A stretch of 64,000 nucleotides of DNA from Lyngbya confervoides BDU141951 (lineage in GTDB: Bacteria; Cyanobacteriota; Cyanobacteriia; Thermosynechococcales; Thermosynechococcaceae). Location: positions 1 through 64,000 of the forward strand of contig NZ_JTHE03000100.1 in the NCBI RefSeq assembly GCF_000817775.3, written 5' to 3'. Made by a program: the position numbers and the translations under genes. Positions 8,840 through 17,240 of the stretch are shown piece by piece; within the stretch, counting starts at the first letter, position 1; each line of letters opens with the position of its first letter. A model generated the notes under the pieces. The model was not told the DNA's origin. It saw nothing but the letters and a program-made list of their open reading frames with translations, and searched no databases.

Positions 8840-10150
8840 TTAAGCCTGCTTAAACTTACCGGGATTTTCAACATCCGTTCGGGTCCAGTCACACTGATAC
8901 CCCTTGGTGTCGGCCACAAACTGATTCCAAGGTAGAGGAGCAACAGCCTCCGGTGTAGAGTAGATGATTTCAAATAGACCATCATCACGCACTTGACCAA
9001 TGCGAACCACCTTTGACAAATGATGATTCGCATTCATGGTCACCGTCCCTTCGGGAGCGGCAAAGGTTTGCCCAACAGCCGCGGCTCGCACCTGATCGAG
9101 ATCGTCCGCCGTACCGGCTTTTTCCACAGCCTGCTTCCAGATATGGACCATGATATAGGCCGCCTCCATGGGGTCGTTTACCACTCGGTCCTGGCCGTAC
9201 TTCGCCTTGAAAGCCTCGACGAACTTTTTACTCTCGGGGGTATCCACAGTTTGAAAGTAGTTCCAGGCGGCGTAATGTCCCTTTAAAAAGTCAACGCCAA
9301 TGGCCTGAACCTCCTCCTCTGCAATGCTGACAGACATGGTGGGATATTGATCCGGTCCCATCCCCGCTCCCTGAAGCTGCTTGAAGAAGGATACGTTGCT
9401 ATCTCCATTGAGGGTGTTATAGATCACTCCGCCGTTCGGGAGCGCCTGCTTGATTTTAGAAATAATCGGGGTGACTTCCTTGTCTCCGAGGGGTAGGTAG
9501 TCTTCGCCCACAACCTTCCCCCCACTTGCCTCAAGCTGGGCTTTAATAATGGTGTTAGCCGTGCGGGGAAATACATAGTCAGAGCCAACCAGGAAAAACT
9601 CCTTGCCAGGATATTTCTCCAGGAGCCAAGTCACAGAAGGCTCAATCTGCTGATTCGGTGCTGCTCCGGTGTAGAAAATATTCTTAGAGCATTCCTGTCC
9701 TTCATACTGGACCGGATACCAAAGCATATGATCCTTAGATTCAAAGGTGGGTAAGACCTGCTTACGGCTCGCAGAAGTCCAGCAGCCAAAAATCGTCGCC
9801 ACCTTATCTTGATCAATCAACTTCTTGGCCTTTTCATTAAATACCGGCCAGTCGGAAGCTCCATCTTCAGTGATCGGCTCAATCGTTTTCCCCAGAACGC
9901 CTCCGGCATTATTAATTTCTTCAATGGCCAGCAGTTCTGCATCAACAACGCTTTTTTCGGAAATGGCCATGGTCCCGGTCAAGGAATGCAAAATCCCAAC
10001 CTTGATCGTGTCTCCACTAGAAGCAGACGGACTAGCAGAATCCGTGGAACTCGTAGATTCTGGCGCGCCGCTACAGGATTTCAGCAGCATGCTTCCCGCC
10101 ACCGCGGATCCCATAATTAGGAATTCTCGTCTCCTAAATTGCTTCGACAT
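8840..10150 (-). CDS. urtA: Urea ABC transporter substrate-binding lipoprotein UrtA
   Basis: The 436-residue periplasmic urea-binding protein delivers urea to UrtBC. The N-terminus reads [17 protein letters not shown] with a twin-arginine-like RRREFL, and a lipobox ends at Cys26 (LLKSC). It is therefore probably exported in folded form and lipid-anchored. A low-complexity Ser/Ala linker follows, then the periplasmic-binding fold beginning [17 protein letters not shown]. The ATG at 10150 was preferred over the in-frame TTG at 10156 because AGGAGAGGAG sits just upstream at normal spacing. The promoter region carries a canonical NtcA site. It heads the operon urtABCD. Confidence 0.95.
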   Translation of the reverse strand: MSKQFRRREFLIMGSAVAGSMLLKSCSGAPESTSSTDSASPSASSGDTIKVGILHSLTGTMAISEKSVVDAELLAIEEINNAGGVLGKTIEPITEDGASDWPVFNEKAKKLIDQDKVATIFGCWTSASRKQVLPTFESKDHMLWYPVQYEGQECSKNIFYTGAAPNQQIEPSVTWLLEKYPGKEFFLVGSDYVFPRTANTIIKAQLEASGGKVVGEDYLPLGDKEVTPIISKIKQALPNGGVIYNTLNGDSNVSFFKQLQGAGMGPDQYPTMSVSIAEEEVQAIGVDFLKGHYAAWNYFQTVDTPESKKFVEAFKAKYGQDRVVNDPMEAAYIMVHIWKQAVEKAGTADDLDQVRAAAVGQTFAAPEGTVTMNANHHLSKVVRIGQVRDDGLFEIIYSTPEAVAPLPWNQFVADTKGYQCDWTRTDVENPGKFKQA

Positions 10151-10213
10151 TCGCAACTCCTCTCCTTAAGGTTAGTGCCGTAAAATAATGGACACCCGTG
10201 TTAAATACAGAGC

Positions 10214-10255
10214 ATCCTACGACCAGCAATAAATTAAAACTGTACATCCTGATAC
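10214..10255 (-). promoter_or_regulatory. NtcA-activated promoter of urtABCD
   Basis: On the minus strand GTA-N8-TAC (10242-10255) is followed after exactly 22 bases by TAGGAT (10214-10219). This matches the known class of NtcA-activated cyanobacterial promoters, GTAN8TAC-N22/23-TAN3T. NtcA is the global nitrogen regulator responding to 2-oxoglutarate, and urea transporter operons are known targets. Transcription would start around 10205-10208, leaving a leader of about 55 bases before the urtA ATG. Confidence 0.88.
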
Positions 10256-10263
10256 ATAAAAAT

Positions 10264-10277
10264 GTGTCCAGGTATAC
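10264..10277. promoter_or_regulatory. Second, degenerate NtcA-like site
   Basis: GTG-N8-TAC lies 22 bases (centre to centre, about two helix turns) upstream of the perfect site. One half-site base differs from consensus. The spacing would place two NtcA dimers on the same DNA face, but this could be coincidence. Confidence 0.35.
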
Positions 10278-10375
10278 ATTTTCCTGAGGGAAAAGGTCCT
10301 GAGGGAAGGGCGATCGCTTCCCCTGATGAAGATTGCAATGCCATCCTTCCCTCTCTCTGGGGGCTAGGGGGGCGG

Positions 10376-10978
10376 CTAGGGGAGGAGATCTCGCTCGATA
10401 AACTGCAGCACGGTGGCTAACCCCTGCTGTGTTTTAAGATTCGTAAAACAAAAGGGACCATCCCCACGCATGGTCTTGGCGTCGCGCTCCATTATCTCTA
10501 GACTAGCGCCCACGTGGGGGGCAAGGTCGATCTTATTGATCACCAGCAAATCTGACTTGGTGATTCCCGGTCCCCCTTTACGCGGGATCTTATCTCCGGC
10601 GGCCACATCAATGACGTAAATCGTCAGATCCACCAGCTCTGGGCTAAAGGTGGAAGCTAGGTTATCGCCACCGCTTTCCACCAGTACCAGGTCTAAATCT
10701 TGGAATTGAAGCTCTAGTTCCTCAATGGCGGCCAGGTTCATTGAGGCGTCTTCGCGGATGGCGGTGTGGGGGCAGCCCCCAGTTTCAACGCCCACAATGC
10801 GATCGCGAGTTAAGGCCTGGGAACGGGCGAGAAACTGGGCATCTTCCTGGGTATAGATATCGTTGGTGACCACCGCAATTTGATAGCGATCGCGCAGCGC
10901 TTTGCACAGGGCATCCACTAAAGCCGTTTTGCCCGATCCCACCGGACCGGCAATTCCCACCCGCAGCACTCGCTTCAT
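10376..10978 (-). CDS. ureG: Urease accessory GTPase UreG
   Basis: UreG is the SIMIBI-class GTPase that, with UreD, UreF and UreE, loads nickel into urease. The 200-residue product has a P-loop GPVGSGKT near the N-terminus, the nickel-binding CPH motif in [14 protein letters not shown], the ESGGDNLA switch region, and the guanine-specificity motif NKID. The ATG at 10978 was chosen over a GTG three codons upstream because GAGG lies 8 bases before it. No other urease gene is adjacent on either side, so ureG is separated from the rest of the urease set here. Lying next to urtABCD, it fits a urea-use theme. It ends about 120 bases upstream of the NtcA boxes. Confidence 0.95.
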   Translation of the reverse strand: MKRVLRVGIAGPVGSGKTALVDALCKALRDRYQIAVVTNDIYTQEDAQFLARSQALTRDRIVGVETGGCPHTAIREDASMNLAAIEELELQFQDLDLVLVESGGDNLASTFSPELVDLTIYVIDVAAGDKIPRKGGPGITKSDLLVINKIDLAPHVGASLEIMERDAKTMRGDGPFCFTNLKTQQGLATVLQFIERDLLP

Positions 10979-11358
10979 GGCTCCCACCTCAAGGTCTCCT
11001 GGACAATTTCACACACTTCTCCAAATAGTACCTGGCTTTCTCCAAACCAGCGCTAGAGTGTCGACAACCTCTAAGGGAGAGGCCTCTGGGGAAGAGTAGC
11101 TTAAAACAAACGGATTCTGGCCCTCATTCCGGAAAAGTCCCTCTAACCTAGCCATTGAATGCCATCCAAGTCTGGATTGAGGAGAGGGAAGCATGAATAG
11201 TGCTGAGATGGCAGACCCAAACCAGCGGAAGATTGCCCCGCCTGGGGATCCCTCCACCTAACTGTGTGGAGGACAGCAGTTTTATCGGGGCAAATTCGCT
11301 AGATTGTCAGCAGAATAAATGGTGATTCATTCTGCATTTCATATCCGGTATAGCTGCG
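10979..11358. other. Divergent spacer between ureG and cydA
   Basis: The spacer carries promoters for two divergent units. The only coding candidate is a 22-codon plus-strand ORF (separate entry). A 7-bp stem CCTCCAC/GTGGAGG lies at 11251-11272. No NtcA box of GTAN8TAC form was seen on the ureG side. Confidence 0.5.
11193..11261 (+). CDS. Possible 22-residue ORF upstream of cydA
   Basis: ATG at 11193 is preceded by a strong ribosome-binding site (AGGAGAGGG, ending about 5 bases upstream) and opens a frame of 22 codons, MNSAEMADPNQRKIAPPGDPS plus Thr. Its stop lies inside the 7-bp hairpin at 11251-11272, about 100 bases before cydA. A leader peptide or small protein is possible. I do not recognise it, and a chance ORF cannot be excluded. 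Confidence 0.3.
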   Translation: MNSAEMADPNQRKIAPPGDPST

Positions 11359-12795
11359 ATGTCCTTTTTTTCAGATTCAGTGGCCTTATCACGAACCCAG
11401 TTTGCGGTAACGGCCATTTTTCACATGCTTTGGCCTATTTTGACCACAGGAATGGCGATTTTCCTGGTAATTGTCGAAGGTCTCTGGCTAAAAACTAAAA
11501 ATCCTGACTATTACCGCCATGCTCGATTCTGGGCTAAGCTCTACGTGCTCAACTTTGGGATTGGCGTCGCCACCGGATTGCCGATGGCTTTTCAGTTTGG
11601 ACTCAATTGGGCGCCCTTTTCGGAGGCAGTGGGCGACTTTTTTGGGACCGTCCTAGGGTTTGAGAGCACCATGGCCTTTATGTTGGAAGCAAGCTTCCTG
11701 GGGATCATGCTCTTTGGCTGGGATCGCGTTCCCGCCGCCATGCATTATCTAGCCACCATTCTGGTGGCCATTGGCGCAAATCTTTCAACTTTTTGGATTC
11801 TTTCGGCCAACTCCTGGGTGCAAACCCCAGCCGGGGGTGAGTTTATCAACGGAAAATTCGTGGTCCATGACTTCTTCCAGGCCATCGCTAACCCCTTCAT
11901 GGTCAAAAGCTTTCTTCACATGTTTTTTGCCACGCTGGAAACCTCGCTGTTTGTGATTGGGGGGATTAGCGCCTGGTATTTGCTCAAAAACCGGCACCCA
12001 GAATTTTTTCTGCGATCGCTCAAGATTGTTTTAGTCGCTGTGCTATTGATTGCCCCCCTACAGGTGTTTGTGGGCCATCTGAGCGCGGAGCAAGTCTATC
12101 ATTACCAGCCCACCAAGCTAGCGGCCATGGAGGCTCAGTGGGAAACGATCCCCGCTGGCGCCACGGCTGACTGGAATCTGCTGGCGCTCCCAGATAACGC
12201 AACGGAGTCGAACAAGTGGTCGGTTAAGATTCCACAAGCCTTGGGTCTCGTCTTGGAATTTAAACCTAAACTCTCCGAGCCAGTTTTAGGACTGAAGGAA
12301 TGGGCTCCCCAGGATCGTCCGGCCATGGTGGGCCTGATTTTCTACTCCTTTCGGTTAATGGTGGGGATTGGCTTTTTCTTTGTCGCCCTAATGGGCTTTT
12401 CAATTTTGCAATGGTTGCGCGGCAAGCTTCGAGTGGACGCCATTGCCCAACAGCCGTGGCTGCTGTGGTCCTGGATCTTTGCAGGACCCATGGGCTATCT
12501 GGCCGTAGAATCTGGATGGATTGTGCGTTGCGTCGGTCGTCAGCCCTGGCTCGTCTACGGCCAGATTCGGACCGCCCAAGCCGCCTCTGTACTCCCGCCA
12601 GGGGAGATTCTATTTTCTCTGGGGGGTCTGACGGCAATGTATACCGTGTTCTTCTTTACCACCCTGTTTTTTGCCCGGCGCATTATCGTTGAAGGTCCGA
12701 ACCTGGCGGTTCCCCTTCCAAAATCAGCAACATTTCTGGGCGCAAAACCCCTGAGCCATGAACCCGACAGCCGTCCAGCCGAAGCGCAACAGTAG
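11359..12795 (+). CDS. cydA: Cytochrome bd quinol oxidase subunit I
   Basis: CydA carries the haems and quinol site of the cytochrome bd terminal oxidase, which reduces oxygen to water with electrons from quinol. In cyanobacteria it helps drain excess electrons and scavenge oxygen. The 478-residue membrane protein starts with the typical LSRTQFAVTAIFHMLWPILTTG, whose His serves as a haem ligand. It also has GRQPWLVYGQIRT near 400, the most conserved CydA motif. The hydrophilic Q-loop is of the short type. ATG at 11359 gives the family N-terminus. cydB follows after 26 bases in the same direction. Confidence 0.95.
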   Translation: MSFFSDSVALSRTQFAVTAIFHMLWPILTTGMAIFLVIVEGLWLKTKNPDYYRHARFWAKLYVLNFGIGVATGLPMAFQFGLNWAPFSEAVGDFFGTVLGFESTMAFMLEASFLGIMLFGWDRVPAAMHYLATILVAIGANLSTFWILSANSWVQTPAGGEFINGKFVVHDFFQAIANPFMVKSFLHMFFATLETSLFVIGGISAWYLLKNRHPEFFLRSLKIVLVAVLLIAPLQVFVGHLSAEQVYHYQPTKLAAMEAQWETIPAGATADWNLLALPDNATESNKWSVKIPQALGLVLEFKPKLSEPVLGLKEWAPQDRPAMVGLIFYSFRLMVGIGFFFVALMGFSILQWLRGKLRVDAIAQQPWLLWSWIFAGPMGYLAVESGWIVRCVGRQPWLVYGQIRTAQAASVLPPGEILFSLGGLTAMYTVFFFTTLFFARRIIVEGPNLAVPLPKSATFLGAKPLSHEPDSRPAEAQQ

Positions 12796-12821
12796 GAACA
12801 CACAAGCCGTAGAAATGCACC

Positions 12822-13841
12822 ATGGAAACCCTAGACTATTTTCTCCCGCAGCTCTGGTTTGCCATCCTGGGACTGTTTCTATTTCTCTATATCTTGTTAG
12901 ATGGCTTTGATTTAGGGGTGGGAATCCTTTCCCTAACAGCATCTAGTGAAGAACGACGCAGCATCCTCATGACCAGCCTGGGAAACGTATGGGATGCCAA
13001 CGAAACCTGGCTGGTGTTAATGGGCGGATCCCTGTTTGGCGCCTTCCCCCTCGCCTACGCGACCATCCTCAATGCCCTGTATCTGCCCGCCGTCATCATG
13101 GTGGTGGGGTTGATTTTTCGGGCCGTCTCCTTTGAATTTCGGGAAAATTCTCGCAATAAGGTGACCTGGAATCTGGCTTTTGGTGCCGGCAGCTTCTTAG
13201 CCGCCCTCGGTCAGGGATTTGCCCTGGGATCTATTTTTGAGGGTATTACCGTGGACGGAAATGGGCACTTTACCGGAGGCGCCTTTGACTGGCTGACTTG
13301 GCGATCGATTTTGGTGGCCTTAACACTGATTCAGGCCTACGTCCTGGTGGGGTCCACCTACCTGGTGATGAAAACCAGCGGAGCGCTGCAACAAACCCAT
13401 TACCGCACCGCGAAGCTTGCCACAATCACCACATTTCTCGGGGCTGCTTTCATTACCGTGAGTACCCCTATTTTTTCCCCGGCCATTCGGCCACGCCTGT
13501 TTGCCCCTCCCCTGCTCTATCTGTTTCTAATCATCCCCCTACTGGGGTTATTGCTGGTCACCCTGCTGTACCGCAGTCTTAACCGACAACAGGAAACCAT
13601 GCCCTTTATCTGGACTGTTCTGCTCTTTGTTTTATCGTTCCTGGGGCTGGGATTCCTAATTTTCCCCTACATCATTCCCCCCACCATCACCATCTACCAG
13701 GCAGCCGCAGATCCTAGCTCCATGGTTTTCATGATTATCTTTGTGGGCTTCCTCATCCCCATTCTGCTAGCCTACACAATCTATAACTACGTGGTGTTCC
13801 GGGGAAAAATTGTAGGGGAGGCCGATGCCCCAGACAGCTGA
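12822..13841 (+). CDS. cydB: Cytochrome bd quinol oxidase subunit II
   Basis: CydB is the second core subunit of the bd oxidase, needed for haem assembly and proton delivery. The 339-residue membrane protein shows the CydB pattern: LYILLDGFDLGVGIL near the N-terminus, GNVWDANETWLVLMGGSLFGAFP (about 45-67) and a final hydrophobic helix ending in VVFRG. Length is normal. It forms an operon with cydA. No small CydX/YbgT-like subunit or cydDC gene follows. A strong stem-loop 8 bases after the stop probably ends the transcript. Confidence 0.95.
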   Translation: METLDYFLPQLWFAILGLFLFLYILLDGFDLGVGILSLTASSEERRSILMTSLGNVWDANETWLVLMGGSLFGAFPLAYATILNALYLPAVIMVVGLIFRAVSFEFRENSRNKVTWNLAFGAGSFLAALGQGFALGSIFEGITVDGNGHFTGGAFDWLTWRSILVALTLIQAYVLVGSTYLVMKTSGALQQTHYRTAKLATITTFLGAAFITVSTPIFSPAIRPRLFAPPLLYLFLIIPLLGLLLVTLLYRSLNRQQETMPFIWTVLLFVLSFLGLGFLIFPYIIPPTITIYQAAADPSSMVFMIIFVGFLIPILLAYTIYNYVVFRGKIVGEADAPDS

Positions 13842-13849
13842 AATCTCAG

Positions 13850-13880
13850 GGCAAAGCGGCCCTGCCAGGACCGCTTTGCC
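13850..13880 (+). terminator. Stem-loop after cydB
   Basis: GGCAAAGCGG (13850-13859) pairs perfectly with CCGCTTTGCC (13871-13880) around an 11-base loop, starting 8 bases beyond the cydB stop. There is no T-run after it, so it may act as an mRNA-end or processing hairpin rather than a classical intrinsic terminator. Confidence 0.6.
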
Positions 13881-13989
13881 TCGGCAATGCACAAATTGGC
13901 AACTTTGTATCATATTTTTCACATCTTTTAATATCGTCTCGCTAAGATACAAGTAATGTTTTCCTAAATTTGTGTTGGAGGCGATCGCC

Positions 13990-14433
13990 ATGGGGCTCTC
14001 TCGTCAGATTCAGATTAAGTCACTCGAATCCACGTCTAGCGGCATGGCTCAGTTTTACACGCCCCAATCGAGTAACGAAACCATGCTGGTCAAGGTAGAC
14101 GCTGGCACCGCTGATGACCTATTTGTGCACCACTTTCAAACCGATCAACTGTTGGTGGTGAGTGGCCAACTGGTGCTTGTGGTGCTGCAAAATCGCCAGT
14201 ATCAATACATCCCCCTCAACCAGGATTCCCCTCAGGTGGTCACCATTCCACCGGGGGTGCCCCACGGGGCGGTGAACCTCTCCAGCGATCCTTGCCTAGT
14301 GGTCAACGCCGTGATCCGGCATGGAACCCCCCACGAACGTGACTACCGCCCGTTGAAGACACCCTTTCCCTACGATATGCAAAAGATTCGCACAATCATG
14401 GAACAGCCGCTGGAGCAGGTTGCGGGGGGGTAA
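13990..14433 (+). CDS. Cupin-fold protein
   Basis: The 147-residue protein has a single cupin-like beta-barrel. The hydrophobic strand pattern runs VHHFQTDQLLVVSGQLVLVVL (two parts, about 49-70) and then IPPGVPHGAVNLS (about 94-106), where His residues would sit at a metal or ligand site. It resembles cyanobacterial cupin-domain hypotheticals distantly related to sugar epimerases. The substrate is unknown. ATG at 13990 was chosen because GGAGG lies 8 bases upstream (13977-13981); the longer GTG start at 13972 would place that site inside the gene. A HIP1 octamer sits between the ribosome-binding site and the ATG. It is probably cytoplasmic. Confidence 0.75.
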   Translation: MGLSRQIQIKSLESTSSGMAQFYTPQSSNETMLVKVDAGTADDLFVHHFQTDQLLVVSGQLVLVVLQNRQYQYIPLNQDSPQVVTIPPGVPHGAVNLSSDPCLVVNAVIRHGTPHERDYRPLKTPFPYDMQKIRTIMEQPLEQVAGG

Positions 14434-14467
14434 GGCCTCCCCCTTGGGTACAAGCAGTGCCCGTAGG

Positions 14468-14728
14468 TTAACCCATAACAGCGACGGAGTTCGCTTGCTT
14501 CTCCTGGTTTTGGGATTGAAGATGATCTCGGTATTCGGCATCAAGCCAGCACTGCGGCAGGGGTTCCTGGGACGGAAAGATCAGGTGTGATTTGGTAAAG
14601 GTTTCATCATCCTGTAGCTCTTCCCCGGCATGGAACCGGCCCAGCACAGTGCGCTTAAAGGGATCCATGAGATCCTGAACCGCTAGAATTTCAACTAGAT
14701 TGCCGCTTGGTTGATGCTTTAAGAACAT
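14468..14728 (-). CDS. Conserved cyanobacterial small protein (86 residues)
   Basis: A short acidic protein beginning MFLKHQPSGNLVEILAVQDL. It contains GRFHAGEELQDDETFTKSHL and PLPQCWLDAEYR. I recall close relatives across cyanobacteria, sometimes labelled acetyltransferase without good reason; no acyl-CoA-binding motif is visible in so short a chain. No signal peptide or membrane segment is present. It is read towards the cupin gene and separated from glcD by a 325-base spacer, so it is probably its own unit. Function unknown. Confidence 0.7.
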   Translation of the reverse strand: MFLKHQPSGNLVEILAVQDLMDPFKRTVLGRFHAGEELQDDETFTKSHLIFPSQEPLPQCWLDAEYRDHLQSQNQEKQANSVAVMG

Positions 14729-15053
14729 GGGTTTTGTCCTCCATTCGCAATGATTTTAGCGAGAGACTCTCCCGATCATTCAACGATCGGGAGCCGCTGT
14801 AGACTTTAGTCTCAATATTCGTAGCGTCCCGTAAATACCCTGACCCCAGCGCTTGAAAGAGCCCCCTCAGAGTCTCTTCCATTGTGACATTAGAAACCCT
14901 TAAGGGTGGGGGTCTGTAGTAAAAATTTAGGCCCCCTTGGGCATTCCAGGGAAGCTCATCCTTCTCCCTGGAGCCTTACCCTGACCAAAGACGCGCCTCT
15001 ATCGCCCGGTTCACGCTCGCAGCAAAAGGGGAATCTTCAACCTTCTGGTTGGG
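14729..15053. other. Spacer with two perfect hairpins
   Basis: CTCCCGATC/GATCGGGAG (14769-14793, 7-base loop) and TCCAGGGA/TCCCTGGA (14945-14972) lie between glcD and the 86-residue gene, both read on the minus strand. Neither is followed by a clear T-run. They may mark the end of glcD transcription or belong to the leader of the small gene. No coding sequence seen. Confidence 0.5.
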
Positions 15054-16547
15054 CTAGAACAGTTGCGCATCACCCACTTCTACGGACAGATGGGCATGGG
15101 CTCCCTCTCCACAGGTGCGCGGCGTAGGAAACACTTTCTCTGGATTTGCAAGGGTTTTCGGGTCAAAGGCCTGTCTGACCCAGAGCATCGATTCTAAATC
15201 CAAGGCACTGAACATATCCGGCATAAAGCATTTCTTGTCCGATCCAATGCCATGCTCTCCAGAGATGCTCCCACCTGAACGAACGCAGAGCTTAAGGATT
15301 TCTCCTCCCAGGGCTTCTACGGCTTGCAGCGATCCTGGCACCGACTCATCATACAGAATCAGTGGATGCAGGTTCCCGTCACCAGCATGGAAAACATTGG
15401 CAATTTGGTAGCCAAACTGCTGTCCCAGGGCCTCAATTTCCCCCAGTACTGTGGCCAGCTTCGTGCGCGGAATGACGCCGTCTTGAACAAAATAGTTGGG
15501 ACTGAGCTTGCCCGCAGCGGCAAAGGCCGCTTTTCGCCCTTTCCACAGGCGCAAACGCTCCTGAAGGTCCGTGGCAACGGTGACCTGCCGGGCACCGTTC
15601 TGATCACAAATAGCGCCCACGCGCTGGCGACTGGCTACCACTTCTTCTTGCAATCCATCCAGTTCAATAATCAGGACCGCCCCAGCGTCGCGGGGATAGC
15701 AGTTGGTTTGAACCACATCCTCCACCGCATTGATGCTGAGGTTATCCATAATCTCCATCCCGGCCGGAATGATCCCAGCCTGGATGATGTCAGCCACAGT
15801 TTGTCCCGCCGCCTCAATGGTGGTAAAGTCCGCCAGCAATACCTCCACAGCTTCCGGCGCTTTAAGAATCCGCAGGGTTATTTCAGTGGCAATCCCTAAG
15901 GTCCCTTCCGAGCCCACCAGTAGCCCGGTCAGGTCATAGCCTGGAAGTTCCGGCACTTTTCTGCCAGTCTCCATCACCGCACCATTGGGGAGAACAAAGG
16001 TCATGCTCAAGACATGGTTGTTGGTTACCCCATACTTGAGACAGTGGACTCCCCCGGAATTCTCGGCAATATTTCCCCCGATGGAACAAATGATTTGACT
16101 GGAGGGATCGGGCGCATAGTAGTATCCCGCGTCTGCCACCGCCTGGGTCACCCAGGCATTAATGACCCCCGGCTGAACGCGCACCCGCTGATTCTCTAAA
16201 TCCACTTCCAGGATTTGATTCATGCGAGCCGTGACGATCAGCATGCAGTCGGGAGTAGGCAGCGCTCCCCCAGAAAGGCCGGTTCCCGATCCTCGGGCAA
16301 CAAAGGGGATTAACTCGCGATCGCACAGTTGAACCAGCGCGGCCACCTGTTCTGTGGTGCGGGGCAATACCACCAGTCCAGGCATCTGCCGATAGCTGGC
16401 TAGGCCGTCGCATTCGTACACCGAGCGCTCTTCGGCGCTGCTGATCACTCCATCTTCACCGACAATTGCTGCGCACTGCCGGATGAGGTCAGTCCAATTC
16501 CTGGATGAAGGTGCAACCATAAATTCCAAGCCATTGAGGAACGCCAT
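15054..16547 (-). CDS. glcD: Glycolate dehydrogenase/oxidase FAD subunit GlcD
   Basis: GlcD oxidises glycolate to glyoxylate in photorespiration, which clears 2-phosphoglycolate made by RuBisCO oxygenation. The 497-residue protein has the FAD_binding_4 (VAO/PCMH-type) domain: VVLPRTTEQVAALVQLC, then FVARGSGTGLSGGALP and the FAD loop SIGGNIAENSGGVHCLKYGVT. The FAD-oxidase C-terminal domain follows, with NVFHAGDGNLHPLI and SGEHGIG. Length is normal. The first ATG was taken; a second at codon 10 is possible. The companion glcE and glcF genes are not adjacent. D-lactate dehydrogenases share this fold, so substrate assignment rests on the cyanobacterial context. Confidence 0.9.
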   Translation of the reverse strand: MAFLNGLEFMVAPSSRNWTDLIRQCAAIVGEDGVISSAEERSVYECDGLASYRQMPGLVVLPRTTEQVAALVQLCDRELIPFVARGSGTGLSGGALPTPDCMLIVTARMNQILEVDLENQRVRVQPGVINAWVTQAVADAGYYYAPDPSSQIICSIGGNIAENSGGVHCLKYGVTNNHVLSMTFVLPNGAVMETGRKVPELPGYDLTGLLVGSEGTLGIATEITLRILKAPEAVEVLLADFTTIEAAGQTVADIIQAGIIPAGMEIMDNLSINAVEDVVQTNCYPRDAGAVLIIELDGLQEEVVASRQRVGAICDQNGARQVTVATDLQERLRLWKGRKAAFAAAGKLSPNYFVQDGVIPRTKLATVLGEIEALGQQFGYQIANVFHAGDGNLHPLILYDESVPGSLQAVEALGGEILKLCVRSGGSISGEHGIGSDKKCFMPDMFSALDLESMLWVRQAFDPKTLANPEKVFPTPRTCGEGAHAHLSVEVGDAQLF

Positions 16548-16621
16548 AAGCTGGGGCGCCCAGTTTATTCCTAAGGTATCGCAAGTTCAATCATAAAGAA
16601 TCGTCACTCAAACCGTCACCC

Positions 16622-16649
16622 AAAAAAAGGAGCCAGCTATTGCCGCTCC
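16622..16649 (-). terminator. Rho-independent terminator of rpmF
   Basis: On the minus strand GGAGC (16645-16649) pairs with GCTCC (16629-16633) across an 11-base loop and is followed at once by seven T (16622-16628), about 30 bases beyond the rpmF stop. Confidence 0.75.
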
Positions 16650-16677
16650 CGATTCATCTGGCGAATAACCCCAGCGG

Positions 16678-16854
16678 TTACTCGTCCTCATCTTCATCCT
16701 CATCGGTGGGGTAATAAAAGCCTTCGGCACGTCCAGTCAGCACAGACTTCCCAATTGACAATGCCTTTTGCGCCTCAAATTGCGCCTGGCGCTTCCAGTG
16801 CGACCGTCGTGAATCACGCTTAGATTTGGAGGTTTTCTTCTTAGGGACAGCCAT
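16678..16854 (-). CDS. rpmF: 50S ribosomal protein L32
   Basis: A 58-codon gene. The product begins [20 protein letters not shown], the L32 N-terminus, and continues [21 protein letters not shown] before an acidic tail rich in Asp and Glu. The Cys zinc-knuckle found in some L32 proteins is absent, as is usual in cyanobacteria. L32 sits in the large ribosomal subunit near the peptidyl-transferase region. The gene is a single unit between glcD and the divergent glgA, closed by a clear terminator. Confidence 0.93.
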   Translation of the reverse strand: MAVPKKKTSKSKRDSRRSHWKRQAQFEAQKALSIGKSVLTGRAEGFYYPTDEDEDEDE

Positions 16855-17240
16855 TGCTTCTTGCCAACATTAATGAATGCACAACCTTTCAATGGTACCA
16901 CGCTTGCATCGGCATTACGGAAAACGCGATGGTCAGATGGGTCGGACGGATAGTCGAGGGGAGCAGAGGGTCCGCTCTCAAACCCTCCACCTCTTCCGAG
17001 GGGGGATCAGGAAATGTCGGCATCTCTTTACAAAAGTTGATAATCCAAAGATAATTGGGTGAAATTTTTCCACGAGGTTATCGTCTCAAATCCTTTCTCT
17101 ATAAACTTTTCATCGCTCAAGCGAATATTATGACTAGGACGGGGTTTGGGGGAGATCGCCTTCGCCAATCTTTAAAATGGTCCAGGGTCCACCATAGCCC
17201 AGGGACATTGATTTAACGCAATTTTTCCTAAGGAGTTCCC
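16855..17240. other. Divergent spacer between rpmF and glgA
   Basis: These 386 bases must hold both promoters. The half nearest glgA is AT-rich and ends in a good ribosome-binding site (AAGGAG, 7 bases before the glgA ATG). I saw no RNA gene, no convincing ORF and no repeat. Confidence 0.5.

Noticed and set aside
14691-14882. 63-codon minus-strand frame upstream of the 86-residue gene
   Set aside because: It overlaps the start of a better-supported gene and spans a strong hairpin; the product looks random.
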